Source of the DNA: an uncultured Rikenellaceae bacterium
Lineage (GTDB): Bacteria > Bacteroidota > Bacteroidia > Bacteroidales > Rikenellaceae
Reading direction: 5' to 3'
Length of the DNA stretch: 8,045 nucleotides
Assembly: GCA_947037995.1 (NCBI GenBank)
Contig: CAMQUV010000041.1
Span: 1-8,045 of the forward strand
Part shown: positions 1-5,648 of the stretch, in pieces
How positions within the stretch are numbered: position 1 is the first letter of the stretch
Layout of the letters: the number at the start of each line of letters is the position of its first letter
Notes under the pieces: model-generated
What the model saw: only the letters and a program-made list of their open reading frames with translations
What the model was told of the DNA's origin: nothing
Databases searched by the model: none
Position numbers and translations under genes: made by a program

Positions 1-28
1 GGAGTTCAGACGTGTGCTCTTCCGATCT
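1..28 (+). other. Untrimmed Illumina TruSeq read-2 adapter (not genomic)
   Basis: The first 28 bases are identical, as I remember it, to the 3' end of the standard Illumina TruSeq read-2 adapter, finishing in GCTCTTCCGATCT. Genomic sequence begins at base 29. A GTG at 12-14 inside the adapter happens to be in frame with the following gene, so a gene caller may start a protein there; its first residues (MCSSD) are adapter-encoded. Confidence 0.97.
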
Positions 29-767
29 CTTTTGTATTGCTGGTTCTGTTGCAGAAGATAGAAAAGTTGGTATCGGACACGGTAACCTTGCAGCTATGCT
101 TCTACGCGAAGACACTAAATGTTTTGCTTTCCTTGCAGGCCACGAAAGTTTCGCGGCAGCTGAAGGAGCTATCAAAATTGCTCAAATGGCTAACAAAGTC
201 AGAAAAGAACCACTTAGAGTTATCCTTAATGGACTAGGTAAAGATGCGGCGATGATTATTTCTCGTATCAACGGTTTTACTTATGTACAAACACAATTTG
301 ACTATAACTCGGGCGACCTTGCTATCGTTAAAGAAACTCAATACTCTGAAGGTACTAGAGGTAGCGTTAAATGCTATGGTGCTGACGATGTTCGTGAAGG
401 TGTAGCTATACTTCGCCACGAAGGTGTAGACGTTTCTATCACTGGAAACTCGACTAACCCAACTAGATTCCAACACCCTGTTGCTGGTACATACAAAAAA
501 GAATGTATCGAACAAGGTAGAAAATATTTCTCTGTTGCATCTGGTGGCGGTACAGGACGTACACTTCACCCTGATAATATGGCTGCTGGACCGGCATCTT
601 ATGGTATGACTGATACTATGGGACGTATGCACGGTGATGCGCAATTCGCTGGCTCTTCGTCTGTTCCTGCTCACGTAGAAATGATGGGATTCATCGGTAT
701 GGGTAACAACCCAATGGTCGGTGCTACTGTTGCTGTAGCTGTTTGTGTCGAAGAATCGTACAAATAG
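29..767 (+). CDS. GGGtGRT family protein, 5'-truncated
   Basis: This is the C-terminal part, about 246 residues, of a GGGtGRT protein, a family of roughly 330 residues named after its signature and of unknown biochemical function. The signature GGGTGRT is encoded at 543-563 and is followed by the Gly/Met-rich conserved C-terminus (HPDNMAAGP, then FIGMGNNPMVGA). No signal peptide or membrane segment is visible in the part present, so it is probably cytosolic. The true start lies upstream of the contig end; the apparent GTG start at 12 is adapter sequence. The first complete genomic codon is at 30. The gene ends with TAG at 765-767 and is followed by two hairpins, so it probably ends its transcription unit. 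The family assignment is secure, but the function is not known to me. Confidence 0.9.
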
Positions 768-778
768 TCGCAATTAAG

Positions 779-799
779 TTACAGAGATAACCTCTGTAA
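779..799 (+). terminator. Short hairpin just after the GGGtGRT gene
   Basis: The arms TTACAGAG (779-786) and CTCTGTAA (792-799) pair perfectly over 8 bp around the loop ATAAC, 11 nt after the stop codon. The tail that follows is A/T-rich (AAATATTT) rather than a clean U-run. It may be a first weak terminator or a 3'-end stabilising hairpin ahead of the stronger one at 808-851. Confidence 0.45.
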
Positions 800-807
800 A
801 AATATTT

Positions 808-851
808 AACCACCCCCTTTTTCTATTATTATATAGACTAAGGGGGTGGTT
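808..851 (+). terminator. Main terminator hairpin of the GGGtGRT gene
   Basis: AACCACCCCCTT (808-819) pairs over 12 bp with AAGGGGGTGGTT (840-851), giving a G/C-rich stem. The interior can extend it with TCTAT (822-826) paired to ATAGA (833-837). The sequence after it (CTATTATTA) is U-rich but interrupted. Position and stem strength fit an intrinsic terminator for the gene ending at 767. Confidence 0.7.
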
Positions 852-898
852 CTATTATTAGGTTTAATGACGGTTAATCTTTGGGTGGATACATATTG

Positions 899-1150
899 TT
901 ACATAGTGATGACATTCACAAATTGTAAATAATTTTCGATAATATATGAGAACCCTCGGTTTTCGTGAGCCCAATGTACTAACATAGCACGAAATTTGTC
1001 TGTCAGGGTTTCCTAGCAGGCTTTGAAACGCATTGGAGGATAGGTGGGAATTTGCTGAAGCAATGAAAATGCTTGAAATCTGTTTTTGGGCAGGGAGGGG
1101 AGACTATTGTATTCAATCACCTTTAACAATGTTTCTTTTGCGATTATCAT
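899..1150 (-). pseudogene. Possible small ORF relic interrupted by one TAG
   Basis: Reading the minus strand from ATG at 1150, one frame stays open to TAA at 899-901 except for a single TAG at 1013-1015. The first part encodes 45 residues ending in PPMRFKAC. The second encodes 37 residues including DKFRAMLVHWAHENRGF and NYLQFVN. Without the TAG this would be one 83-codon ORF; a CAG to TAG change (Gln to stop) would explain the break. I do not recognise a family. The same bases also form inverted repeats, so the open frame could be a by-product of a structured or repeated element rather than a gene. No promoter box of the phylum type lies close upstream on this strand. Confidence 0.25.
949..1011. 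repeat. Nested inverted repeats (three coaxial stems)
   Basis: Three concentric complementary pairs are visible. AACCCT (951-956) pairs with AGGGTT (1005-1010). TTTCGTG (961-967) pairs with CACGAAA (988-994). ATGT (974-977) pairs with ACAT (982-985) around ACTA. A further small stem lies outside this span, AAGCA (1058-1062) with TGCTT (1070-1074). The nesting suggests a folded RNA or a palindromic dispersed repeat. The strand and function are unknown. Confidence 0.4.
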
Positions 1151-1310
1151 TTATTATTTGTAATATTGTATCGTATTAATCATCAGCGAGATTGACTTGA
1201 TAGTCTTTCATCATATTTTACAACTGAAAATTTGAATAGATTTACTAAAAGCCATCTATCAATTATTTACTTTATTATATTCGTATAACTCTAAAACAAA
1301 ACTCAATACT

Positions 1311-1880
1311 ATGACTACCACTTCTATTTTAATTATCTCAGTAATTGTACTTCTGATTGTGATAATTTTCTCTACTTACAACACCCTTGTGCGTAAAAAA
1401 AATCAAATTACAAATGCATTTTCGAGCATTGACGTTATGTTTAAAAAACGTTTTGACTTAATTCCAAACCTTATCGCCTCTGTGCAGCAATATATGAAGC
1501 ACGAATCGGAAACCTTCGCCCATATTACTGAAATGAGGAGCAAAAACTATTCCTCAATGAGTGATAGTGAAAAAATCCAATGCGACAAAGAATTCTCACA
1601 GTGTAAAAACTCTTTTCTGGCCGTTGCCGAAAACTACCCAGACCTTAAATCTTCTGATAATTTCATACAACTACAATGCGCTATCAATGAAACGGAAGAG
1701 CAGTTATCGGCTGCACGACGTACGTATAACGCCTCGGTTGTCGATTATGACAATTCACTTGAATCAATCCCTACAATGTGGCTCGCTCCGATGATGGGAT
1801 TTTCTAAAAATCAATTTGTTTTAGTTACCGCTGAAAAAGAAAAAGAAAATGTTTATGTTAAAAGTCTTTTTAACAACTAA
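1311..1880 (+). CDS. lemA: LemA family membrane protein
   Basis: This is a 189-residue LemA-family protein, the usual length for the family. Residues 5-22 form one hydrophobic N-terminal helix (signal-anchor), after which the protein is helical and soluble. Family landmarks are present in order: YNTLVRKKN (23-31), a segment IDVMFKKRFDLIPNL (40-54), a HE-containing helix (64-65), ENYPDLKSS (107-115), ARRTYN (135-140) and MMGF near the C-terminus (161-164). The start ATG is preceded by an A-rich stretch (AAAACAAAAC) typical of this phylum. The molecular role of LemA is poorly understood. Its C-terminal domain is thought to face away from the cytoplasm, but topology is not provable here. It lies 29 nt upstream of the DUF3137 gene and very likely shares its transcript. 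Confidence 0.93.
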   Translation: MTTTSILIISVIVLLIVIIFSTYNTLVRKKNQITNAFSSIDVMFKKRFDLIPNLIASVQQYMKHESETFAHITEMRSKNYSSMSDSEKIQCDKEFSQCKNSFLAVAENYPDLKSSDNFIQLQCAINETEEQLSAARRTYNASVVDYDNSLESIPTMWLAPMMGFSKNQFVLVTAEKEKENVYVKSLFNN

Positions 1881-1909
1881 TTACAAGTTAAATACGCAAA
1901 ATATTAAGT

Positions 1910-2902
1910 ATGAAATACAATTCTGAGGAACTATACAATCTCTGCAAAGAACCCCTGGAAGCGATTGAAAATAAACGAGCCTCTCTTCTTAGAAAGAAAA
2001 TTATTCAAACCGTTGGATTTTCAATACCGCTGGCTATAATATTAGCGGCCTGTGTAGGCTTCGATGCGGGTGAAGAAACGCTTATGAATCCGCTAACAAT
2101 AACGATGTTGCCCATTGCTTCATTATTTATTATGGGAACGTATTTCTTTAATTCCAAGTGTAAAGCCAGAAAAAAATTGTCTGCTGAATATAAAAACAAT
2201 GTTGTCTCCAAAATGCTCGAAAACATACTTGAAAATGGTGAATTTCATCACGATAAGGGTATTTCGTTTGAATATTTTAATGAATCATTACTGACTTCAA
2301 AAATACCAGACAGCTACACCTCCGAAGATTTAGTCGAAGGAACGGTGGGCGAAACCCAATTCAAGTTCAGCGAGATTCACGCCCAAGAAAAGTATATAGG
2401 CAGTGATGGGAAACAAAAGTGGAGAGATTTATTCAAAGGGTTTTTCTTTGTAGCAGATTTCAATAAAAATTTCAATGGAACAACACTGATTGAACGTGAT
2501 AGATTTATCAAATCGACCTCACGTAAAAAAATGGACAGAGTTAAACTAGAAGACCCAGCATTCGAAAAATTGTTTGATGTCTATGGAACAGACCAAACAG
2601 AAGCAAGATACCTTCTTTCACCTGCCCTGATGGAGAGATTTGTCGCACTAAACAATAAAATCTCACATAAAATAACCATCGCTTTTCAAAAATCTTGTGT
2701 CAATATTGCAATACCGCAGAAATGTAATAATTTTGAAGTCCCACTTTTCACTTCAATGCTGAATATTGAAAAAATTCAACACGAATTTGCACTAATAATA
2801 ATGCTTGTTGAAATTGTCGAAGACCTGAATCTTAATACTCGTATTTGGAGCAAAGATTCAAATCAGTCTACTGAAACGTTCTCATCAACAACTGTAAATT
2901 AA
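1910..2902 (+). CDS. DUF3137 family membrane protein, LemA partner
   Basis: This 330-residue protein has two hydrophobic helices near the N-terminus (about 31-50 and 62-80), then a large soluble domain matching DUF3137. Recognisable family segments are GFFFVADFNKNFNGTT (177-192), KLEDPAFEKLFDVYGTDQ (212-229) continuing into EARYLLSP (231-238), and the C-terminal EDLNLNTRIW (304-313). The last 17 residues are Ser/Thr-rich and probably disordered. DUF3137 genes often sit directly beside lemA, as here with a 29-nt gap, which suggests a joint membrane function, but no reaction is known. No catalytic motif was seen. The sequence upstream of the ATG is A-rich with no Shine-Dalgarno site. Confidence 0.88.
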   Translation: MKYNSEELYNLCKEPLEAIENKRASLLRKKIIQTVGFSIPLAIILAACVGFDAGEETLMNPLTITMLPIASLFIMGTYFFNSKCKARKKLSAEYKNNVVSKMLENILENGEFHHDKGISFEYFNESLLTSKIPDSYTSEDLVEGTVGETQFKFSEIHAQEKYIGSDGKQKWRDLFKGFFFVADFNKNFNGTTLIERDRFIKSTSRKKMDRVKLEDPAFEKLFDVYGTDQTEARYLLSPALMERFVALNNKISHKITIAFQKSCVNIAIPQKCNNFEVPLFTSMLNIEKIQHEFALIIMLVEIVEDLNLNTRIWSKDSNQSTETFSSTTVN

Positions 2903-3006
2903 TATTCCAACCCTCCCTGGGCTCTTGACGCTATCTGTTTCAAATAGCCCTCACCAAGCCTTTAATGCTTTGATGGTTGTGGTAGCTTAGAGCATTACAC
3001 CCGCAC
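2903..3006. other. Intergenic region after DUF3137, weak hairpins only
   Basis: No gene is visible. Two modest inverted repeats occur: GCTAT (2930-2934) with ATAGC (2944-2948), the latter overlapping a GGGCT/AGCCC pair (2919-2923 with 2946-2950), and TAATGCT (2963-2969, first base T) with AGCATTA (2991-2997) around a 21-nt loop. Neither is followed by a U-run, so neither is a convincing terminator for the lemA pair. Confidence 0.4.
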
Positions 3007-3046
3007 AAAAATAAAACTAAAAACATTTGTTTTTGGTTTTATTTTT
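3007..3046. repeat. 19-bp A/T-rich palindrome overlapping the rpsP promoter
   Basis: AAAAATAAAACTAAAAACA (3007-3025) is complementary to TGTTTTTGGTTTTATTTTT (3028-3046) with a single G-T wobble and only two bases between the arms. The upstream TTTG promoter box (3026-3029) sits at its apex. It could end transcription arriving from DUF3137, since the right arm supplies a U-rich 3' side, or act as a DNA site governing the rpsP promoter. Confidence 0.7.
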
Positions 3047-3057
3047 AGCTACCTTTG
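3026..3057 (+). promoter_or_regulatory. Bacteroidota-type promoter of rpsP-rimM
   Basis: TTTG at 3026-3029 is followed after exactly 20 nt by TACCTTTG at 3050-3057. This matches the -33/-7 consensus of the primary sigma factor in this phylum (TTTG, 19-21 nt, TAnnTTTG). Transcription should begin a few bases after 3057, around 3062-3065, leaving a leader of about 135 nt before rpsP. Confidence 0.85.
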
Positions 3058-3061
3058 CCCT

Positions 3062-3199
3062 CACTTATCCGAAACGGTGACGCCTACTAGCCGGTGGGCC
3101 TAACTCTTGTTAATCGCAATATGGGATGTACTCCCTATGAGACCAATAACGCCGAAGGGTAGATAAGACCTAAAAAACACAAAAAAAACAAACAAAATT
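3062..3199 (+). ncRNA. Candidate structured 5' leader of rpsP
   Basis: The leader contains a set of complementary segments that could make a compact fold. A closing stem pairs CTTATC (3064-3069) with GATAAG (3162-3167). Inside are GCCTAC (3082-3087) with GTGGGC (3094-3099, one G-U pair), TAAC (3101-3104) with GTTA (3109-3112), and GGGA (3123-3126) with TCCC (3132-3135), extendable by ATA/TAT across one bulge. The closing stem begins right at the predicted transcript start. A run of A-rich sequence (3171-3199) then leads to the ATG. Autoregulatory leaders are common before ribosomal protein genes, so feedback by bS16 is a reasonable guess. The fold is hand-drawn and not confirmed by covariation. 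Confidence 0.5.
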
Positions 3200-3778
3200 A
3201 TGGCTACCAAAATTAGACTCGCTCGTCACGGTAAAAAATCTTACGCTTTCTATCACATCGTTGTCGCTGACAGCAGAGCCCCTCGTGATGGACGTTTTAT
3301 CGAAAAACTTGGAACGTTTAACCCTAACACTAACCCTGCTACTATCGAACTTAATATCGAAAGTACTGTTAAATGGCTCGGAAATGGTGCGCAACCTACC
3401 GATACTGCCAAAAATATCCTATCGGAACAAGGAGCTATGCTTCTGCATCACCTAAATGGTGGTATCCGCAAAGGAGCACTTACTCAAGAACAAGCTACTG
3501 CCAAATTCGACAAATGGATCGAAGAAAAAGCTGCTAAACAACTCGCTCTTAAAGAAGCTATCAAAGCACAATCTAATAAATCTGCTGCTGAAAAAATGAA
3601 AGCTGAAACTGCTGCGAAAGATGCTAAAGCATCCGTAGTTGCCGCTAAACTTGCTGAAGCTGCTAAAGCCGCTGCCGCTGAAAATGCTCCTGAAGCTGCC
3701 GCTGAAGAAGTAGAAGAAACTGAAACTCCTGCTCAAGAAGTTGCGGAAACTGAAACTGTTGAAACTCCTGCTGAATAA
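3200..3778 (+). CDS. rpsP: 30S ribosomal protein bS16 with long C-terminal tail
   Basis: bS16 is a component of the 30S subunit that stabilises 16S rRNA during assembly. Residues 1 to about 92 are the conserved core: [10 protein letters not shown] (4-13), [20 protein letters not shown] (18-37), the NP turn (41-42) and [13 protein letters not shown] (57-69). The core alone is about the length of most bacterial bS16 proteins (80-90 residues). Residues 93-192 form an added tail, first Lys/Ala-rich helix, then Ala/Glu/Thr-rich and acidic, ending TVETPAE. Such tails are common in Bacteroidota bS16. Codon choice is strongly biased (GCT, GAA, AAA), as expected for high expression. The ATG is preceded by an A-rich stretch rather than a Shine-Dalgarno site. 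A strong promoter and a foldable leader lie upstream, and rimM follows after 29 nt. Confidence 0.97.
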   Translation: MATKIRLARHGKKSYAFYHIVVADSRAPRDGRFIEKLGTFNPNTNPATIELNIESTVKWLGNGAQPTDTAKNILSEQGAMLLHHLNGGIRKGALTQEQATAKFDKWIEEKAAKQLALKEAIKAQSNKSAAEKMKAETAAKDAKASVVAAKLAEAAKAAAAENAPEAAAEEVEETETPAQEVAETETVETPAE

Positions 3779-3807
3779 GTAGTTTAAACTCAATTTAAGC
3801 CTTGACT

Positions 3808-4374
3808 ATGGCAGAAAGTAAACGCAACTATAACCAAATCGCACAAGATAATATAACTGACTGTGAACCATTTGCTATCATTAGCAAAACCTATGGTAAC
3901 GATGGACAAATGCTCGTTAAACTTAATGCCAATATTGATAAAGATATCGACCCTATCGATGCTATTGTCAAAAATATAAAAGAACCGCTCTGGATTATTC
4001 ATAATTCATTAGCGGTTCCGCTATTTGTTGCGGATATTGAACAACTTGGTAACTCTAAAGCTATCGTTACATTTGATGATTTTCAAGATAATGACCTCGC
4101 GAAATTACTCCTTGCCAAAAAATTGTATGCCAAATATCTTGCCCCAGTCAAAAAGAAACATATACTCATTGACTTTAAAATCTTTGATAACGTGTCCCAA
4201 AAAGAATTCCTAGTCGTTGATGTGCTCGAAAATAAACTCGCTACACTTCTCGAAATTCAAGATGACCAAAGTAACCTATTTACTATTCCGCTGGCTCAAC
4301 AACTAATCGAAAAACAAAACGATAAAAAGAAAACTATTGTTATGAATATACCTGATGGTATCCTCGAACTCTAA
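3808..4374 (+). CDS. rimM: 16S rRNA-processing / 30S maturation factor RimM
   Basis: RimM binds the assembling 30S head and aids maturation of the 16S 3' domain. The 188-residue protein has the expected two domains: an N-terminal RimM barrel (about 22-105, starting at FAIISKTYGNDGQMLVKL) and a C-terminal PRC-type barrel (about 106-188). The C-terminal signature is clear: an LLEIQDD segment (147-153), a LFTIPL strand (158-163) and the ending MNIPDGILEL. The glycine-rich motif near the N-terminus is divergent (TYGNDGQ), as often in this phylum. I prefer ATG 3808; the in-frame TTG at 3802 would add only two residues. It lies 29 nt after rpsP, the classical neighbour, with no promoter box between, so the two are probably co-transcribed. 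It ends just before a strong terminator. Confidence 0.88.
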   Translation: MAESKRNYNQIAQDNITDCEPFAIISKTYGNDGQMLVKLNANIDKDIDPIDAIVKNIKEPLWIIHNSLAVPLFVADIEQLGNSKAIVTFDDFQDNDLAKLLLAKKLYAKYLAPVKKKHILIDFKIFDNVSQKEFLVVDVLENKLATLLEIQDDQSNLFTIPLAQQLIEKQNDKKKTIVMNIPDGILEL

Positions 4375-4397
4375 ATTCAAATTCATATATACCATAT

Positions 4398-4440
4398 AAT
4401 AATAAAGCCTAGACTATCTCGTAGTCTAGGCTTTATTATT
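4398..4440. terminator. Perfect 19-bp bidirectional terminator
   Basis: AATAATAAAGCCTAGACTA (4398-4416) and its exact reverse complement (4422-4440) flank the 5-nt loop TCTCG. The central GCCTAGACTA part is the strong stem, while the outer A/T ends supply a U-rich 3' tail on either strand. It lies between the convergent rimM (+) and rluF (-) genes, so it can serve both. Confidence 0.93.
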
Positions 4441-4492
4441 AACCAACCGTGCTTGAGGCTGCGATATAGGTTAATAAAGTTGGATGGGAAGG

Positions 4493-5554
4493 TTACCTTG
4501 GTTTTGATTTCCCAACCCTTTGATTCGTAGGTTTTGATGCTGAGGGTTTCCCCGACTTTGTAACAGGCCTTGAGTCTGGCTTGCCAGTAGGCTTTCCTGA
4601 TGGTCTGCCACCTGTTGTCGTTGGCTTGCCCGTAGGGCGTCCCGTCGGTTTTCCAGGAGGGTTAGCGGTGCTTGCACCATATTTTGATGTCAGCTTCGAG
4701 TTTGTTCGTGAGTTCGTTTTTGACCCTGGTCTAGCATTCGCTCTAGGTTCGTTGTCTGTGGCTCTTCCCGTTGGTTTGTTGGGATGCCATATCTTTTTGG
4801 CAGGATTGCGCAACCCTTTTGGTAGGCTATTAGATGTGGTCGACGATTCTGACTTTGAGTTTGCAACACTTCCGAGTAGCATTTCAAGTTCCGAATCAGT
4901 TAGGTCTCTCCATTGTCCTACGGCTAGGCTTTTGATTGTAATGTTCATTATGCGCACACGTTTCAATTTCACTACTTCGTAGCCAAGGTGTTCGCACATA
5001 CGTCTAATTTGGCGATTAAGTCCTTGTGTGATAGTGATAGTAAACCTGTCGGCAGTTTCTTTGACCACTTTACATTTTTTGGTCATTACGCCTAGGATTG
5101 GGATTCCATTTTCCATTTTTTCGACAAAGTCGTCACCGATAGGTTTATCGAGTGTGACTTCGTATTCTTTTTCGTGGTTATTTTTGGAACGTAGGATTTT
5201 GTTGACGATATCCCCGTCGTTAGTGAGAAGGAGTAGGCCTTCAGAATCTTTATCAAGTCGTCCGATATGGAATATACGAATAGGGTAGTTGATGTAGTCA
5301 ATAACGTTCGTGCCGTCCATTTTATCGGTAGTACAGGTGACTCCAATCGGTTTATTCAGAGCAAGATAGACGTGGCTTTCGGGTTGTTCGATAAGGTTTC
5401 CGTTCACTTTCACCACATCTGTGCGTTCAACTTTGCTTCCAATTTTGGCAACTTTGCCATTTATGGTAACATTGCGCATAGCGATGAATCTATCTGCCTC
5501 TCTACGAGAGCAATAGCCCGAATCTGATATAAATTTATTTAGTCTGAGTTCCAA
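4493..5554 (-). CDS. rluF: 23S rRNA pseudouridine synthase, RluF type, with long basic tail
   Basis: The enzyme isomerises a uridine of 23S rRNA to pseudouridine; E. coli RluF acts at U2604. Residues 1 to about 60 are an S4 RNA-binding domain (LNKFISDSGYCSRREADRFI, 5-24). Residues 62-225 are the RsuA/RluB/E/F catalytic domain with the GRLDKDSEGLLLLTNDG motif (98-114), catalytic Asp at 101. The RluF-like segments HEKEYEVT (127-134), GLNRQIRRMCEHLGYEV (178-194) and QWRDLTD (214-220) separate it from RsuA and RluB. Residues 232-353 are a low-complexity tail rich in Lys, Arg, Pro, Gly, Ser and Thr with repeated GKPTG units. The start is TTG at 5552-5554: an in-frame TAA lies 12 nt upstream and the next Met is residue 26, inside the S4 domain. 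The exact target uridine is inferred from similarity. Confidence 0.9.
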   Translation of the reverse strand: MELRLNKFISDSGYCSRREADRFIAMRNVTINGKVAKIGSKVERTDVVKVNGNLIEQPESHVYLALNKPIGVTCTTDKMDGTNVIDYINYPIRIFHIGRLDKDSEGLLLLTNDGDIVNKILRSKNNHEKEYEVTLDKPIGDDFVEKMENGIPILGVMTKKCKVVKETADRFTITITQGLNRQIRRMCEHLGYEVVKLKRVRIMNITIKSLAVGQWRDLTDSELEMLLGSVANSKSESSTTSNSLPKGLRNPAKKIWHPNKPTGRATDNEPRANARPGSKTNSRTNSKLTSKYGASTANPPGKPTGRPTGKPTTTGGRPSGKPTGKPDSRPVTKSGKPSASKPTNQRVGKSKPR

Positions 5555-5587
5555 TTTTGTAGTTTGTTATGTTGTTTCTAATGTATG

Positions 5588-5619
5588 CAAAGATAGAACT
5601 AAAAATCCAGTTAAACAAT
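5588..5619 (-). promoter_or_regulatory. Bacteroidota-type promoter of rluF
   Basis: On the minus strand ATTG (5619-5616) is followed after exactly 20 nt by TATCTTTG (5595-5588), a clean TAnnTTTG box. Transcription would start near 5582, about 27 nt before the TTG start codon. A weak CCAG/CTGG hairpin with ATTTTT after it (5601-5623) overlaps the spacer and could end transcription from the DUF418 gene. Confidence 0.8.
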
Positions 5620-5648
5620 CTGGGGGGATGTTTTGTATTTTTGGGTGA

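Larger units (their letters stand above)
852..1310. other. 459-nt intergenic region without an intact gene
   Basis: There is no convincing complete gene between the terminator hairpin and lemA. The left half (899-1150) contains nested inverted repeats and a minus-strand ORF relic, both listed separately. The stretch 1150-1310 is strongly A/T-rich and probably holds the promoter of the lemA-DUF3137 pair, but no exact TAnnTTTG box with a correctly spaced TTTG is present. The nearest match is TATATTCG at 1276-1283, with one mismatch and no recognisable upstream box. No tRNA cloverleaf was seen. Confidence 0.6.

Noticed and set aside
37..237. Plus-strand 66-residue ORF inside the GGGtGRT gene
   Set aside because: It is a shifted-frame shadow of a clear family member and has no recognisable protein features.
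234..773. Minus-strand 179-residue ORF opposite the GGGtGRT gene
   Set aside because: It is the antisense of a well-conserved coding frame; the Ser/Thr/Arg-rich composition is typical of a mirrored frame.
1063..1179. Plus-strand 38-codon ORF (starts MKMLEI)
   Set aside because: It is short, has no promoter box or recognisable motif, and lies in the palindromic region; the minus strand looks more protein-like.
1192..1219. TTGACT ... TATTTT, resembling a classical sigma-70 promoter before lemA
   Set aside because: The organism shows Bacteroidota-type promoters throughout, the spacer is 16 nt, and such matches are frequent in A/T-rich DNA.
2963..2997. TAATGCT / AGCATTA inverted repeat as terminator of DUF3137
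   Set aside because: The stem is 7 bp with a 21-nt loop and no U-run follows; it is too weak to call a terminator.
3452..3793. Minus-strand Phe/Ser-rich ORF opposite the rpsP tail
   Set aside because: It is a mirror of the repetitive Ala/Glu/Lys codons of bS16.
4581..4982. Plus-strand 133-residue ORF with repeated VGLPVGRPVG-like units
   Set aside because: It is the antisense of the GKPTG repeats of the RluF tail; the RluF frame has clear catalytic motifs.
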